From Yersinia frederiksenii ATCC 33641 (GTDB lineage: Bacteria > Pseudomonadota > Gammaproteobacteria > Enterobacterales > Enterobacteriaceae), in NCBI RefSeq assembly GCF_000754805.1, contig NZ_KN150731.1, positions 186,001-250,000 on the forward strand: a stretch of 64,000 nt of DNA, given 5' to 3'. This document shows positions 11,409 to 20,424 of this stretch, in pieces. The position numbers were made by a program, and so were the translations under genes. Position 1 is the first letter of the stretch. Each line of letters starts with the position of its first letter. The notes under the pieces were generated by a model. It searched no databases and was not told the origin of the DNA. It worked only from the letters and a program-made list of their open reading frames with translations.

Positions 11409-12464
11409 CTAGAGAGAGCCTATCGCAGTCAGCTGATTTAATTGCTGATGCCATTGATTCTGTTCTGGTTGGCCTTCAGCACGTTGGCCAAAGACCTGCA
11501 AGATATGTTTACCCCGGCTATCGAGTAATTCCAGACTTGAGACAAAGCCATCTTTAGTGGGCTTACGTGTCACCCAACTTTCAGCGATAGCTTTCAGGTC
11601 CAAACGCAAACTAAAGCGCTGATTCAGAACATTTATCCAATGATTATCAGACGGCTGTTTATCTTGAATTAGGGTAAATTTCTCAATAACACCCGTGAAT
11701 ATTTGCATGCAGCCACTGTTGCCGACGAAGAGCATAATTTCATTCTGACAAGTTTGTGCGACGTCGAGTATTTGCTGTATTGACTGGTTATCTACTCGAT
11801 AGGCTAAATCATCCCCGACAGCTCGGAAGGCTTGCTTGCGCGTGATTTTATTGCGTTTCAACAGCATAAAGAATTGGTGAATATCACTCATTTTGCGCCA
11901 TTCGGCATCAATTGCAGCATTGTCGATGGGCAATTCTGGACTGGGCTCTTCATCCACCGGTTGCAGCACCAGAGGTTCATTATTAAGCGTGCGATATTTT
12001 GCCACCAATGCATGCCAGGCATTGGGGTCGGTCTTATGGGTATAATAAATTTGATGGATTAAATGTCCTTGAAGATCAAAACACTGAATGCTCAGTTGTT
12101 CACCTTGCGATGTTGTTTCGTGCAAACTGAAAATCGCATCCCATTGACGAAAGAAGAGTCTTAAGTCCAGCGCGCGAGGGTTGAGGATTAAGCCCAGATG
12201 CCCATGTAAACGTAAGTTCTGATATTCGCCCATGTGTTCGTGTACGGCATAGTGGTTGGCGGTGACTGAGCGGATCACACCCACACTCGCTAACTCGGTA
12301 AGCAATGTGCTGGCATTGATATCTAAGCGCTCTGTATCTTTGCCGACACGGGCATAGGCCAGCTCTGCCTCACTGATATTCATCTTCTGCGCGAGATCAG
12401 CCGCGAGAAGTGCCGGGTTTTCTTGCTTCATTGATAGGTAGCGTTGATACAATGGCATTTCCAT
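11409..12464 (-). CDS. hmuS: Cytoplasmic heme-binding / heme-utilisation protein
   Basis: 351-residue HemS/ChuX-type protein made of two similar halves. It handles heme in the cytoplasm and is linked to heme breakdown or delivery. His196 (DIHQF), the axial heme ligand of Yersinia HemS, falls at exactly the same residue number; Arg102 is also present. The ATG at 12464 is supported by AAAGGA eight bases upstream. It lies about 120 bases downstream of hmuR and abuts hmuT. Confidence 0.93.
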   Translation of the reverse strand: MEMPLYQRYLSMKQENPALLAADLAQKMNISEAELAYARVGKDTERLDINASTLLTELASVGVIRSVTANHYAVHEHMGEYQNLRLHGHLGLILNPRALDLRLFFRQWDAIFSLHETTSQGEQLSIQCFDLQGHLIHQIYYTHKTDPNAWHALVAKYRTLNNEPLVLQPVDEEPSPELPIDNAAIDAEWRKMSDIHQFFMLLKRNKITRKQAFRAVGDDLAYRVDNQSIQQILDVAQTCQNEIMLFVGNSGCMQIFTGVIEKFTLIQDKQPSDNHWINVLNQRFSLRLDLKAIAESWVTRKPTKDGFVSSLELLDSRGKHILQVFGQRAEGQPEQNQWHQQLNQLTAIGSL

Positions 12465-12583
12465 AGATTTTTTCCTTTAATATTATGCCTTAAGCGGGTT
12501 AGTCGTTTACGGCAGAGTTCCATTAAGCCATTTGAGGATGGCTCGCTCATAAATAGGGGGCTATAGACAAAACGAGTGAAATA

Positions 12584-14605
12584 TCACCACTGATAACTGA
12601 TCAGGAATTTGGCATTACGTCCGTCTTGGGGGATCGCCTGTGGGGAGTAATATTCTTTATCAAAAGCATTACTCAGTACCGCAGTGGTGGTAACGTCCTT
12701 GAATGCACCTTGTCCACGGTAACTCAGATAAAAGTCATGTAAGGCATAGCCGGCTTGCGGTTTATGAGACGATTTTTGGGCATCATTATTTTTCATGAAC
12801 TTGGTATTTTCGGCCATTGTCATGACCCAACCGGCACTAAACCCAGTGTTAGCAATAGGGATGTTTAGACTGCTGGTGACGGTATCTGGGTTGATGCTGT
12901 TTATAAATTGACGGGTAGCGAGATTGATGCCCCGGGTGCGGTTATAGGCCAGATTCCAACTAAACCCAGGGTTTTGATAATCCAATGAGGCATCCCAACC
13001 CCAAGTTTTACTCTGTGGAATATTGATATAAGTCGACGTTAGCATTGTAACTTTACTGGTAATGCGGTCTTTGGCATCGATATGGAAGTAGCTGGCTTTC
13101 AATTTTATCGTGTCGTTATCTGCCAGTAGGTCATCGAAATGCACACCCAAACCGGCTTCACGGGTGACGTTACTCTCGGGCTTTAAATCAGGATTGGGGT
13201 GCCAGCGATTAGTCATCTCCAGCCATGTACCTTTACCTATAATGAAATGCACCGAATCATTATAAAGCTCTGCCAGTGTCGGGGTGCGGAAAGCCTGACT
13301 ATAAGCACCAAACATCATCAGCCAGTCGGTGGGATTAACTGTCATTGCACCACGTGTTGACCAACTTTTAGCTTCTCTATCGGCAAAGTCAGCACGGCTG
13401 TTTTCATAATGATCAAAGCGGGTACCTGCTAGTAAGGTTACGGGCAGGTCACGCAAAGTGATTTCATCTTGTAACCAACCCGAGCTAAATTTGATGGCCG
13501 CTGGTGGGAAACTGCGAGTAACCCCGGTGGGAATTTGCTGTTGGTGATAGGTTTCAGCACCATATGTGAATAAGTGTCCCGCCGGGCTTGAGGCTAATAA
13601 CCGGCTGCGATTTTCCAGTTTTAAACCGCGAGTGATTTGTTTACGACTGCCGTACCCTTCGCTGCGTACATCATCGTTTACATTGATCTCGGAGGCGTAA
13701 AGCTGTGTGGTGACATCCAGCCAATTTAGCTGTTGTGGTTGCAGGCGGTAGATGAGTTCGGCATCACGCTGGATCGTCGAACGTTTCATCATCGGACTTC
13801 TATCATACATTAGGTCTGAGGCGCTCTGATGAGCCATCCTCGGTTCTAAGGCGCGATTATTGTAATAGCGCAGGGCAGTGGTTAATGATTGGCTGCCAGA
13901 AAGGTAGGCGGTGCTCTTAATCATCAGGTTATTAATGTCTTCATGATTTGGCGCTTCGAAACCATTACTTTGGCGTATATTACCGACCTTACGTGTATTT
14001 AAGGCAATGATTCCGTCCAGACTGTCAGTGCGACCAAAAACAGATATCCCGATACCTTGGCTATGATAAGCACTCGCGCCATAGCTACTGATGCGGAGAC
14101 CGACGTTTTGATTATCATCCAATAAATCAGCTGGATTCACGGTTTGGTAGGCAATAACCCCCCCCATAGCGCCGCTGCCAAATAATGAGGTCGATGGGCT
14201 ACGAATGATCTTAATTTGCTTGATTAAAACGGGGTCAAGAAAGGTGCCATTAAAATGTGCGCCATTAATCCCCTGGCGGATGCCATCAATTAATACCAAT
14301 ACACCATATTGGTCATAGCCTCTGATATTGACGTTCTGTCCATTAGTCCGTCCCACACCAGTAACATTAACACCGGGTACGTTTTTGAGCATTTCTGCTG
14401 CCGTGGTGGCTGTTTGTTTTGGGGGCTGTGAAACATCAATAACAGTCAGGGTTCCAGGGGTATTAAAGCTGTCTGTCGCTGCTTGAACCCCCTCAATAAC
14501 CATCTTATCGTTTTTAGGTTTTGCACCCAGACTGGCCGTTGCTACCGAAGATAGGGCAAAGGTGACCGCCAAACAGCATGAGGATAAACGAAAGAAACGA
14601 GACAT
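12584..14605 (-). CDS. hmuR: TonB-dependent hemin outer-membrane receptor
   Basis: About 673-residue receptor with signal peptide, TonB box region and plug (EMLKNVPGVNVTG, NVNIRGYDQYGVLVLIDG), then a 22-strand barrel ending in the aromatic SYQW. The heme-receptor boxes FRTP and NPDL (FRAP/NPNL family) are present, and the His between them (DSVHF) matches the functional His461 of HemR. It differs at many positions from the HemR sequence I recall, so it looks like a second, diverged receptor type; I cannot tell whether the genome holds another. The ATG at 14605 is preferred over GTG 14614 because GGAG lies eight bases before it. Confidence 0.92.
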   Translation of the reverse strand: MSRFFRLSSCCLAVTFALSSVATASLGAKPKNDKMVIEGVQAATDSFNTPGTLTVIDVSQPPKQTATTAAEMLKNVPGVNVTGVGRTNGQNVNIRGYDQYGVLVLIDGIRQGINGAHFNGTFLDPVLIKQIKIIRSPSTSLFGSGAMGGVIAYQTVNPADLLDDNQNVGLRISSYGASAYHSQGIGISVFGRTDSLDGIIALNTRKVGNIRQSNGFEAPNHEDINNLMIKSTAYLSGSQSLTTALRYYNNRALEPRMAHQSASDLMYDRSPMMKRSTIQRDAELIYRLQPQQLNWLDVTTQLYASEINVNDDVRSEGYGSRKQITRGLKLENRSRLLASSPAGHLFTYGAETYHQQQIPTGVTRSFPPAAIKFSSGWLQDEITLRDLPVTLLAGTRFDHYENSRADFADREAKSWSTRGAMTVNPTDWLMMFGAYSQAFRTPTLAELYNDSVHFIIGKGTWLEMTNRWHPNPDLKPESNVTREAGLGVHFDDLLADNDTIKLKASYFHIDAKDRITSKVTMLTSTYINIPQSKTWGWDASLDYQNPGFSWNLAYNRTRGINLATRQFINSINPDTVTSSLNIPIANTGFSAGWVMTMAENTKFMKNNDAQKSSHKPQAGYALHDFYLSYRGQGAFKDVTTTAVLSNAFDKEYYSPQAIPQDGRNAKFLISYQW

Positions 14606-14714
14606 AAGCAACACTCCATATATTGTTTAATATAATCAATGGATTGCTGGCTGCCTTGGTGGTGAGTATTAGGTGGCTGGCGAAATAATATTTGATGAAT
14701 GAAGGTGACTGAAA

Positions 14715-14903
14715 TTATTTAGTCAGTATGAGTTTTCCGGCTTTGGTTTGGCGTAAATAGTAGAGTTGGCCTTGGTGATTGATCGCCACAACATCATGTT
14801 GCCCAAGCAATTGTTGACTGTTAACACACGGATATTTCCCCTGCGGCGGTGTTTGGTCTGTGGCGGCATTTAGCGTTTGAGTCAGATAAGTTGCAATATG
14901 CAT
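14715..14903 (-). CDS. hemP: Hemin uptake protein HemP (YdiE family)
   Basis: 62-residue small protein with the HemP/HmuP signature: VNSQQLLGQHD, then INHQGQLYYLRQTKAGKLILTK at the C-terminus. The role of Yersinia HemP is uncertain; in other bacteria HmuP activates hmuR transcription. It is the first gene of the locus and sits just downstream of a Fur box. Its position between selO (ydiU) and aroH is exactly that of E. coli ydiE, which is its homologue. The ribosome-binding site is weak. Confidence 0.9.
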   Translation of the reverse strand: MHIATYLTQTLNAATDQTPPQGKYPCVNSQQLLGQHDVVAINHQGQLYYLRQTKAGKLILTK

Positions 14904-14936
14904 AAGGTTTTTTACAGTTCATATCATCATTTATTT

Positions 14937-14955
14937 GATAATGATTATCATCTGC
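14937..14955 (-). promoter_or_regulatory. Fur box upstream of hemP-hmuRST
   Basis: GATAATGATTATCATCTGC matches the 19-bp Fur consensus at 15 of 19 positions. It lies about 35 bases upstream of the hemP start, the expected place for iron repression of the hemin locus. Confidence 0.8.
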
Positions 14956-15090
14956 GTTTGTGTGTGACTACAAGGTAATCGCTATTAGTTACTATTCAAA
15001 AGTCTTGTTTTTCATTAATCGCTGGCACTATTAACGATTTTGGCAGGATTGGTCAGGTAAAAAGAGGTAAGTGCAGAGAGGATTAATTTA

Positions 15091-15136
15091 GTGATTGAAT
15101 AGCAATAAAAGACCATTCAATCACTGTTTTTATTTT
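15091..15136. terminator. Hairpin downstream of aroH
   Basis: Perfect 10-bp inverted repeat GTGATTGAAT (15091-15100) / ATTCAATCAC (15115-15124). The T-rich tail (TGTTTTTATTTT) follows on the plus strand, although the flanking genes are both on the minus strand. It may act mainly as an aroH 3' end structure, or stop antisense transcription. Confidence 0.45.
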
Positions 15137-15151
15137 AGCAGAGCGGCGCGG

Positions 15152-16201
15152 TTAATTAAAACGGCTGCTAACAGCATCAGCTAGCAAACTTAATAGTTGC
15201 TCTGTATCTGCCCAGTTCAGGCAAGGGTCGGTAATGGACTGCCCGTAAGTCAAAGGAATACCGGCAACAATTTTTTGAGTACCTTCAACCAAGAAGCTCT
15301 CGGCCATGACTCCTACAATAGCAGTTGAACCGGCGCGGATTTGCTGACCGATATCAGCGGCAACTTCTAACTGACGGCGATGCATTTTCTGGCAATTACC
15401 GTGGCTAAAATCCACCACCAAATGTTCAGGTAAATCGAATTCACGCAGGCTATCGCAGGCAGCAGCGATATCAGAAGCACCGTAATTTGGCGTTTTCCCA
15501 CCGCGCATAATGATGTGCCCGTATGGGTTGCCGCGCGTTTGATAAATGGTCATCTGGCCAGTTTTGTCCGGCGATAAGAACATATGACTGGCTTGCGCGG
15601 CACGGATAGCATCAATCGCAATACGGGTATTGCCGTCGGTCCCATTTTTGAAGCCGACCGGGCAGGAGAGGGCTGATGCCATTTCCCGATGAATCTGGCT
15701 TTCAGTGGTCCGGGCCCCAATTGCGCCCCAGCTAATCAGATCGGCAATATATTGACCGGTCACCATATCGAGAAATTCAGTGGCTGTCGGTAGCCCCAAC
15801 TCATTGACGGCCAATAGCAACCTACGCGCCATCTCAATACCCAGGTTGACCTGACACGAGCCATCGAGTGCCGGGTCAGAAATCAATCCTTTCCAGCCCA
15901 CTACGGTGCGGGGCTTCTCGAAGTAAGTGCGCATCACGATTTCAAGACGGTCTTGATAGCGCTCACGTAATACATTCAGCCGGGTTGCATAATCAATAGC
16001 AGCATCAAGATCGTGAATCGAGCAAGGGCCAACTATCACCAATAGGCGTGGGTCTTCACCGGTCAGTATTTTTTCAATTCGCTTGCGTGACGCTGTCACG
16101 TTGTCTGCTACCGCCTCTGAAATCGGTAACTTCTGCGCCAGTTGTTGCGGCGTGACTAAGCTATCGATGCGCGCGGTCCGCAGTTCATCAGTTTTGTGCA
16201 T
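15152..16201 (-). CDS. aroH: 3-deoxy-7-phosphoheptulonate synthase (DAHP synthase), AroH type
   Basis: 349-residue class I DAHP synthase, the first step of aromatic amino-acid synthesis from PEP and erythrose 4-phosphate. Motifs include VIVGPCSIHD, MRTYFEKPRTVVGWKG, GARTTESQIHREMASALS and VDFSHGNCQK. Its start (KTDELRTARIDSLVTP) and full length match E. coli AroH, the tryptophan-sensitive isozyme, better than AroG or AroF, and the neighbours hemP/ydiE and ppsR match the E. coli aroH locus. Feedback type is inferred from this orthology. Confidence 0.94.
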   Translation of the reverse strand: MHKTDELRTARIDSLVTPQQLAQKLPISEAVADNVTASRKRIEKILTGEDPRLLVIVGPCSIHDLDAAIDYATRLNVLRERYQDRLEIVMRTYFEKPRTVVGWKGLISDPALDGSCQVNLGIEMARRLLLAVNELGLPTATEFLDMVTGQYIADLISWGAIGARTTESQIHREMASALSCPVGFKNGTDGNTRIAIDAIRAAQASHMFLSPDKTGQMTIYQTRGNPYGHIIMRGGKTPNYGASDIAAACDSLREFDLPEHLVVDFSHGNCQKMHRRQLEVAADIGQQIRAGSTAIVGVMAESFLVEGTQKIVAGIPLTYGQSITDPCLNWADTEQLLSLLADAVSSRFN

Positions 16202-16359
16202 GAAGATTCTCTAAATCTGTTCTTCTCTACGGCAGGAATACCGGGAAGTGATGGCGATCACAATAAACCAAAATTAAATGAATTCAACCGCCACAGTCAT
16301 GATTCATAGAAATTCTGATGAAATAAACCATAAATAATACCATTGGTGAATGCTTCCAA

Positions 16360-17181
16360 TCAGAACATCCGACGACTCATCCCTAAAATATCCAGAATTT
16401 TGGTGGAGATCTCTTCAACCGAGTAGTTAGTGGAATTCAGATAGCGAATCTGATTTTTACGGAACAGCGCTTCGACTTCGCCTACCTCCATGCGGCATTG
16501 ACGCAAGGAAGCATAACGACTGTTTTCACGTCGCTCTTCACGAATAGCGGCCAATCGTTCTGGGTTAATGGTTAACCCGAACAGTTTATGCTGAAAGGGT
16601 TTTAATGCGGCAGGGAGCTGTAAATTGTCCATATCGTCGGCAATAAAAGGATAGTTCGCGGCGCGGATACCAAACTGCATCGCCAGATAGAGGCTGGTGG
16701 GGGTTTTACCGCAGCGAGAAACGCCTAATAAAATTACCTGCGCCTGGTCCAAATTGCGCAGAGAAATACCGTCATCATGGGCCAGCGCATAGTCGATAGC
16801 GGCGATGCGCGCATCATATTTGCCCAGATTGCTTTCGGTTAAACCGTGAGTACGGTTGAGCACCGGTTGGGGAGGTAGGCCCAATTCACCCTGAAGTGGT
16901 GCAACCAGTGCTTGCACGATATCTTGGCAAAACCCTTCACTGTGCTGAATAAGTTCCCGCACTTCAGGACTGATTATTGAATAGAAAACCAATGGTCTGA
17001 CGCCGGTTTCCCGGTATATTTCATTGATTTTCTCACAAACTTCTTGAGCGCGGGCAGCACTCTCCACAAAGGGTAGCGTAAAGGTGGTGGCTTTAATCGG
17101 AAACTGCGATAAGACGGCATGGCCGAGGACTTCTGCCGTAATTGCCGTGCCATCTGAAATATAAAACACACTTCTTTCCAC
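16360..17181 (-). CDS. ppsR: PEP synthetase regulatory protein (bifunctional kinase/pyrophosphorylase)
   Basis: 273-residue DUF299-family enzyme that inactivates PpsA by ADP-dependent threonine phosphorylation and reactivates it by Pi-dependent dephosphorylation. The P-loop-like motif GVSRCGKT is at residues 153-160, with N-terminal [14 protein letters not shown]. It is divergent from ppsA, its target, with a shared control region of about 300 bases. The same pairing exists in E. coli. Confidence 0.95.
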   Translation of the reverse strand: MERSVFYISDGTAITAEVLGHAVLSQFPIKATTFTLPFVESAARAQEVCEKINEIYRETGVRPLVFYSIISPEVRELIQHSEGFCQDIVQALVAPLQGELGLPPQPVLNRTHGLTESNLGKYDARIAAIDYALAHDDGISLRNLDQAQVILLGVSRCGKTPTSLYLAMQFGIRAANYPFIADDMDNLQLPAALKPFQHKLFGLTINPERLAAIREERRENSRYASLRQCRMEVGEVEALFRKNQIRYLNSTNYSVEEISTKILDILGMSRRMF

Positions 17182-17323
17182 ACTAACTCCTGAGTATTTG
17201 CTGATTGAACCAGGCTACTGACTAACCGCTGGTGCCATAAGTGTAGCGTAGCCAGTGTGCCTTATTCGTCATAGCGGTAAAGCGTTTGCTGTCAGAATAG
17301 CCTGAAAAAAACTTTTCTTGTTG

Positions 17324-17339
17324 GGTTGATCGATTCACC
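17324..17339. promoter_or_regulatory. Candidate Cra (FruR) site upstream of ppsA
   Basis: GGTTGATCGATTCACC resembles the Cra operator (core TGAATCGATTCA) with one degenerate half. It lies about 145 bases before the ppsA start in the ppsR-ppsA divergent region (17182-17482). Cra activates ppsA in E. coli. Nothing else is recognised in this intergenic stretch. Confidence 0.5.
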
Positions 17340-17482
17340 TGTCCATGGGCTATGGATCAATGTGCTAGTCTGACACTGGTGCTGCTGATTCGTCAGCCCC
17401 GATAACCTCTAGCTGTACCCTACTGAATGTTCGTAATTAACGATAAGTCCGTCATTAACGATAATGTAAAAGGATTGTTTCG

Positions 17483-19867
17483 ATGTCCAACAATGGCCTA
17501 AATCTGTGTAATGTGCTTTGGTACAACCAGCTTGGCATGCACGATGTTGATCGGGTTGGCGGCAAGAATGCCTCCCTGGGTGAAATGATAACCAATCTCT
17601 CTGAACTGGGTGTTTCGGTGCCTAATGGCTTCGCCACTACAGCTCAGGCGTTTAACGACTTTCTGGAGCAAAGCGGCGTTAACCAGCGTATCTATCAATT
17701 ATTGGATCACACCAATGTGGATGATATTGCGGCGTTAGCCAAAGCCGGCGCGCAGATCCGTCAATGGGTGATTGAGACACCATTCCACCCTGAGTTCGAA
17801 CAATCAATCCACGAGGCTTATAAGCAGTTGGCCGAGGGCGAGCCAGAGGCTTCTTTTGCGGTTCGATCTTCTGCAACTGCTGAAGATATGCCCGATGCTT
17901 CCTTTGCTGGTCAGCAGGAAACATTCCTTAATGTACAAGGCATTGATGCGGTGATGATCGCCATCAAACATGTCTTTGCTTCACTGTTCAACGATCGGGC
18001 CATTTCTTATCGGGTACATCAGGGCTATGACCACCGCGGTGTAGCGCTGTCGGCGGGTGTGCAGCGCATGGTGCGGTCAGATCTGGCCTCTTCCGGCGTG
18101 ATGTTCACTATTGATACCGAATCGGGCTTTGATCAGGTGGTCTTCATCACCGCCGCCCATGGTTTGGGGGAAATGGTGGTGCAGGGCGCAGTAAACCCAG
18201 ATGAGTTCTATGTGCATAAGCCCACTTTGCGTAATGGCAAACCCGCTATTGTGCGGCGTAATATGGGCTCGAAAAAGATTCGGATGGTTTATGCCGATAG
18301 CCAAGACCATGGCAAACAAGTCCAAATTGAAGATGTGCCAGAGGTGCAACGCAATCGTTTCGCTCTGAGTGATGATGAAGTTGAAGCGCTGGCCCACCAA
18401 GCTTTATTGATTGAAGAACATTATGGCCGCCCAATGGATATTGAGTGGGCAAAAGATGGTCATACCGGCAAGCTGTATATTGTGCAAGCCCGTCCAGAAA
18501 CTGTGCGCTCCAACGAGCAGGTGATGGAGCGCTACCAGTTGAATACTCAAAGCAATGTGCTGGTTGAAGGCCGAGCTATCGGGCATCGCATTGGGTCGGG
18601 GCCGGTTAAGGTGATTCATGATATCAGCGAGATGGATCGCATTCAGCCCGGAGATGTACTGGTAACAGACATGACTGACCCTGATTGGGAGCCCATCATG
18701 AAAAAGGCTTCTGCCATTGTGACCAACCGGGGGGGGCGCACCTGCCATGCGGCCATTATTGCGCGTGAATTGGGGATCCCGGCGGTCGTAGGTTGTGGTA
18801 ATGCCACTGATATTTTGCAAGAGGGACAAAACGTTACGGTTTCCTGCGCGGAAGGGGATACTGGCTACGTTTATCATGAACTCCTCGATTTCTCGATTCA
18901 AAGTTCACAAGTGACAGAATTACCAGACTTGCCGTTGAAAATCATGATGAATGTCGGTAACCCAGACCGGGCTTTCGACTTTGCTCGCCTGCCAAATGAA
19001 GGTGTCGGATTGGCTCGGCTGGAATTTATCATCAACCGCATGATTGGCGTGCATCCGAAAGCACTGCTGGAGTTCGAGACTCAGTCGCCGGCTATTCAGG
19101 CCGAAATCAAAGCACTGATGAACGGCTATGACGACCCCGTCGAGTTTTATGTGGGTCGTTTAACCGAGGGGATCTCTACATTGGGCGCGGCATTTTGGCC
19201 GAAACGGGTGATTGTGCGCTTGTCAGATTTTAAATCTAACGAGTATGCCAATTTAGTCGGTGGTGAAGCTTATGAACCACATGAAGAGAACCCAATGCTG
19301 GGCTTCCGTGGGGCGGGCCGTTATGTTGCAGACAGCTTCCGAGATTGCTTCGCACTGGAGTGTGAGGCAGTGAAACGGGTGCGTAATGTGATGGGGCTGA
19401 CTAACGTTGAGGTGATGGTGCCCTTCGTGCGGACAGTGGCTCAGGCCGAGGCCGTGGTCGCTGAACTGGCGAAACAAGGCCTAAAACGCGGCGAGAATGG
19501 CTTGAAGATCATCATGATGTGTGAAATCCCGTCGAATGCGTTGCTGGCTGACCAGTTCCTGGCGCATTTTGATGGCTTCTCCATTGGTTCTAACGATATG
19601 ACTCAGCTAACGTTGGGGCTGGATCGTGATTCTGGCGTGGTGTCTGAACTATTTGATGAGCGCAATGAGGCAGTAAAGGCCTTGTTATCAATGGCAATTA
19701 CCGCGGCTAAACGGCAGGGGAAATACGTCGGTATTTGTGGTCAGGGCCCCTCAGACCATGAAGATTTTGCCTTATGGTTGATGGAGCAAGGGATCGACAG
19801 TTTATCTCTTAATCCAGATACAGTAGTGCAAACCTGGTTGAGTTTGGCACAACATACCCAGCACTGA
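17483..19867 (+). CDS. ppsA: Phosphoenolpyruvate synthase
   Basis: 794-residue gluconeogenic enzyme that converts pyruvate and ATP to PEP, AMP and phosphate. Domain order is an N-terminal ATP-grasp ([30 protein letters not shown]), a central swivelling phosphohistidine domain with His422 ([21 protein letters not shown]) and a C-terminal TIM-barrel PEP/pyruvate domain ending near the [12 protein letters not shown] motif. AAAAGGA precedes the ATG. It is followed by a strong terminator and is controlled post-translationally by the divergently encoded PpsR. Confidence 0.97.
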   Translation: MSNNGLNLCNVLWYNQLGMHDVDRVGGKNASLGEMITNLSELGVSVPNGFATTAQAFNDFLEQSGVNQRIYQLLDHTNVDDIAALAKAGAQIRQWVIETPFHPEFEQSIHEAYKQLAEGEPEASFAVRSSATAEDMPDASFAGQQETFLNVQGIDAVMIAIKHVFASLFNDRAISYRVHQGYDHRGVALSAGVQRMVRSDLASSGVMFTIDTESGFDQVVFITAAHGLGEMVVQGAVNPDEFYVHKPTLRNGKPAIVRRNMGSKKIRMVYADSQDHGKQVQIEDVPEVQRNRFALSDDEVEALAHQALLIEEHYGRPMDIEWAKDGHTGKLYIVQARPETVRSNEQVMERYQLNTQSNVLVEGRAIGHRIGSGPVKVIHDISEMDRIQPGDVLVTDMTDPDWEPIMKKASAIVTNRGGRTCHAAIIARELGIPAVVGCGNATDILQEGQNVTVSCAEGDTGYVYHELLDFSIQSSQVTELPDLPLKIMMNVGNPDRAFDFARLPNEGVGLARLEFIINRMIGVHPKALLEFETQSPAIQAEIKALMNGYDDPVEFYVGRLTEGISTLGAAFWPKRVIVRLSDFKSNEYANLVGGEAYEPHEENPMLGFRGAGRYVADSFRDCFALECEAVKRVRNVMGLTNVEVMVPFVRTVAQAEAVVAELAKQGLKRGENGLKIIMMCEIPSNALLADQFLAHFDGFSIGSNDMTQLTLGLDRDSGVVSELFDERNEAVKALLSMAITAAKRQGKYVGICGQGPSDHEDFALWLMEQGIDSLSLNPDTVVQTWLSLAQHTQH

Positions 19868-19885
19868 TTTTCCAATTTAGTCATT

Positions 19886-19914
19886 AATCCGCAGCGAAGG
19901 TTGCGGATTTTTTT
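19886..19914 (+). terminator. Intrinsic terminator of ppsA
   Basis: Stem AATCCGCA (19886-19893) / TGCGGATT (19902-19909) with an 8-base loop and a seven-T tail, 19 bases after the ppsA stop. Confidence 0.85.
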
Positions 19915-20024
19915 CATCATTTTGTAATGGCAATCAATTGCATCAGGAAGATAAAGTCAGCGAGGATTTAATTGGGGGAAAAGGGAAATAAAAAGCCGGT
20001 TAAATGATAATTAAAAGTAATAGT

Positions 20025-20150
20025 AAAAAAAAAGCCCGTCTTAGGTGACAGGCAAAGACTACACACAGCAATACGTGTATTCGATTACAGATATTTAAAT
20101 AAGTCATTATGAAATGATTTATTTAAATGTCTTAGGGGAGATCACTACTA
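20025..20150 (-). ncRNA. rprA: RprA-like small regulatory RNA
   Basis: On the minus strand the sequence GCTGTGTGTAGTCTTTGCC followed by a terminator (GCCTGTC / GACGGGC stem, then nine T) matches the 3' half of E. coli RprA, the Hfq-dependent RNA that activates rpoS translation under Rcs control. It lies next to ydiK, as in E. coli. The 5' part differs: a CTCCCCT tract at about 20134-20140 recalls the E. coli CCCCT segment, but a long AT-rich palindrome (20094-20129) lies between it and the conserved 3' block. The 5' end is set only approximately, from a possible -10 TATTAT near 20160. Confidence 0.85.
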
Positions 20151-20424
20151 CGTCATAATAGTAAATAAATTCCGTAAGTTAGTCATTGAGATTTGTCTGA
20201 ATAAAATAGATTAAATAAATATTTATGGCAGAAGTAATTTCATCTGGTTATTAATAATTACCTTATTTAATAACTGATATAATTGACCATCAAGAATATG
20301 AATATGGGAGTTTAAATGGATATTACTTATTTCTAATAGCGGATATTGCTGAATAATAGGGGTTCAGTAGCATAACTACCAAACCCGCTATCGCCGTTAT
20401 TTTAAAATTGACCGAGTATAAATG
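20151..20424. other. AT-rich intergenic region between rprA and ydiK
   Basis: About 270 bases of AT-rich DNA before the ydiK stop, which should hold the rprA promoter. No gene with a credible start and no terminator is seen. I could not pick out a convincing RcsB box by eye. Confidence 0.4.

Noticed and set aside
18077-18901. Several long minus-strand frames inside ppsA
   Set aside because: They lie fully inside a strongly conserved gene and have no family features; they follow from codon bias.
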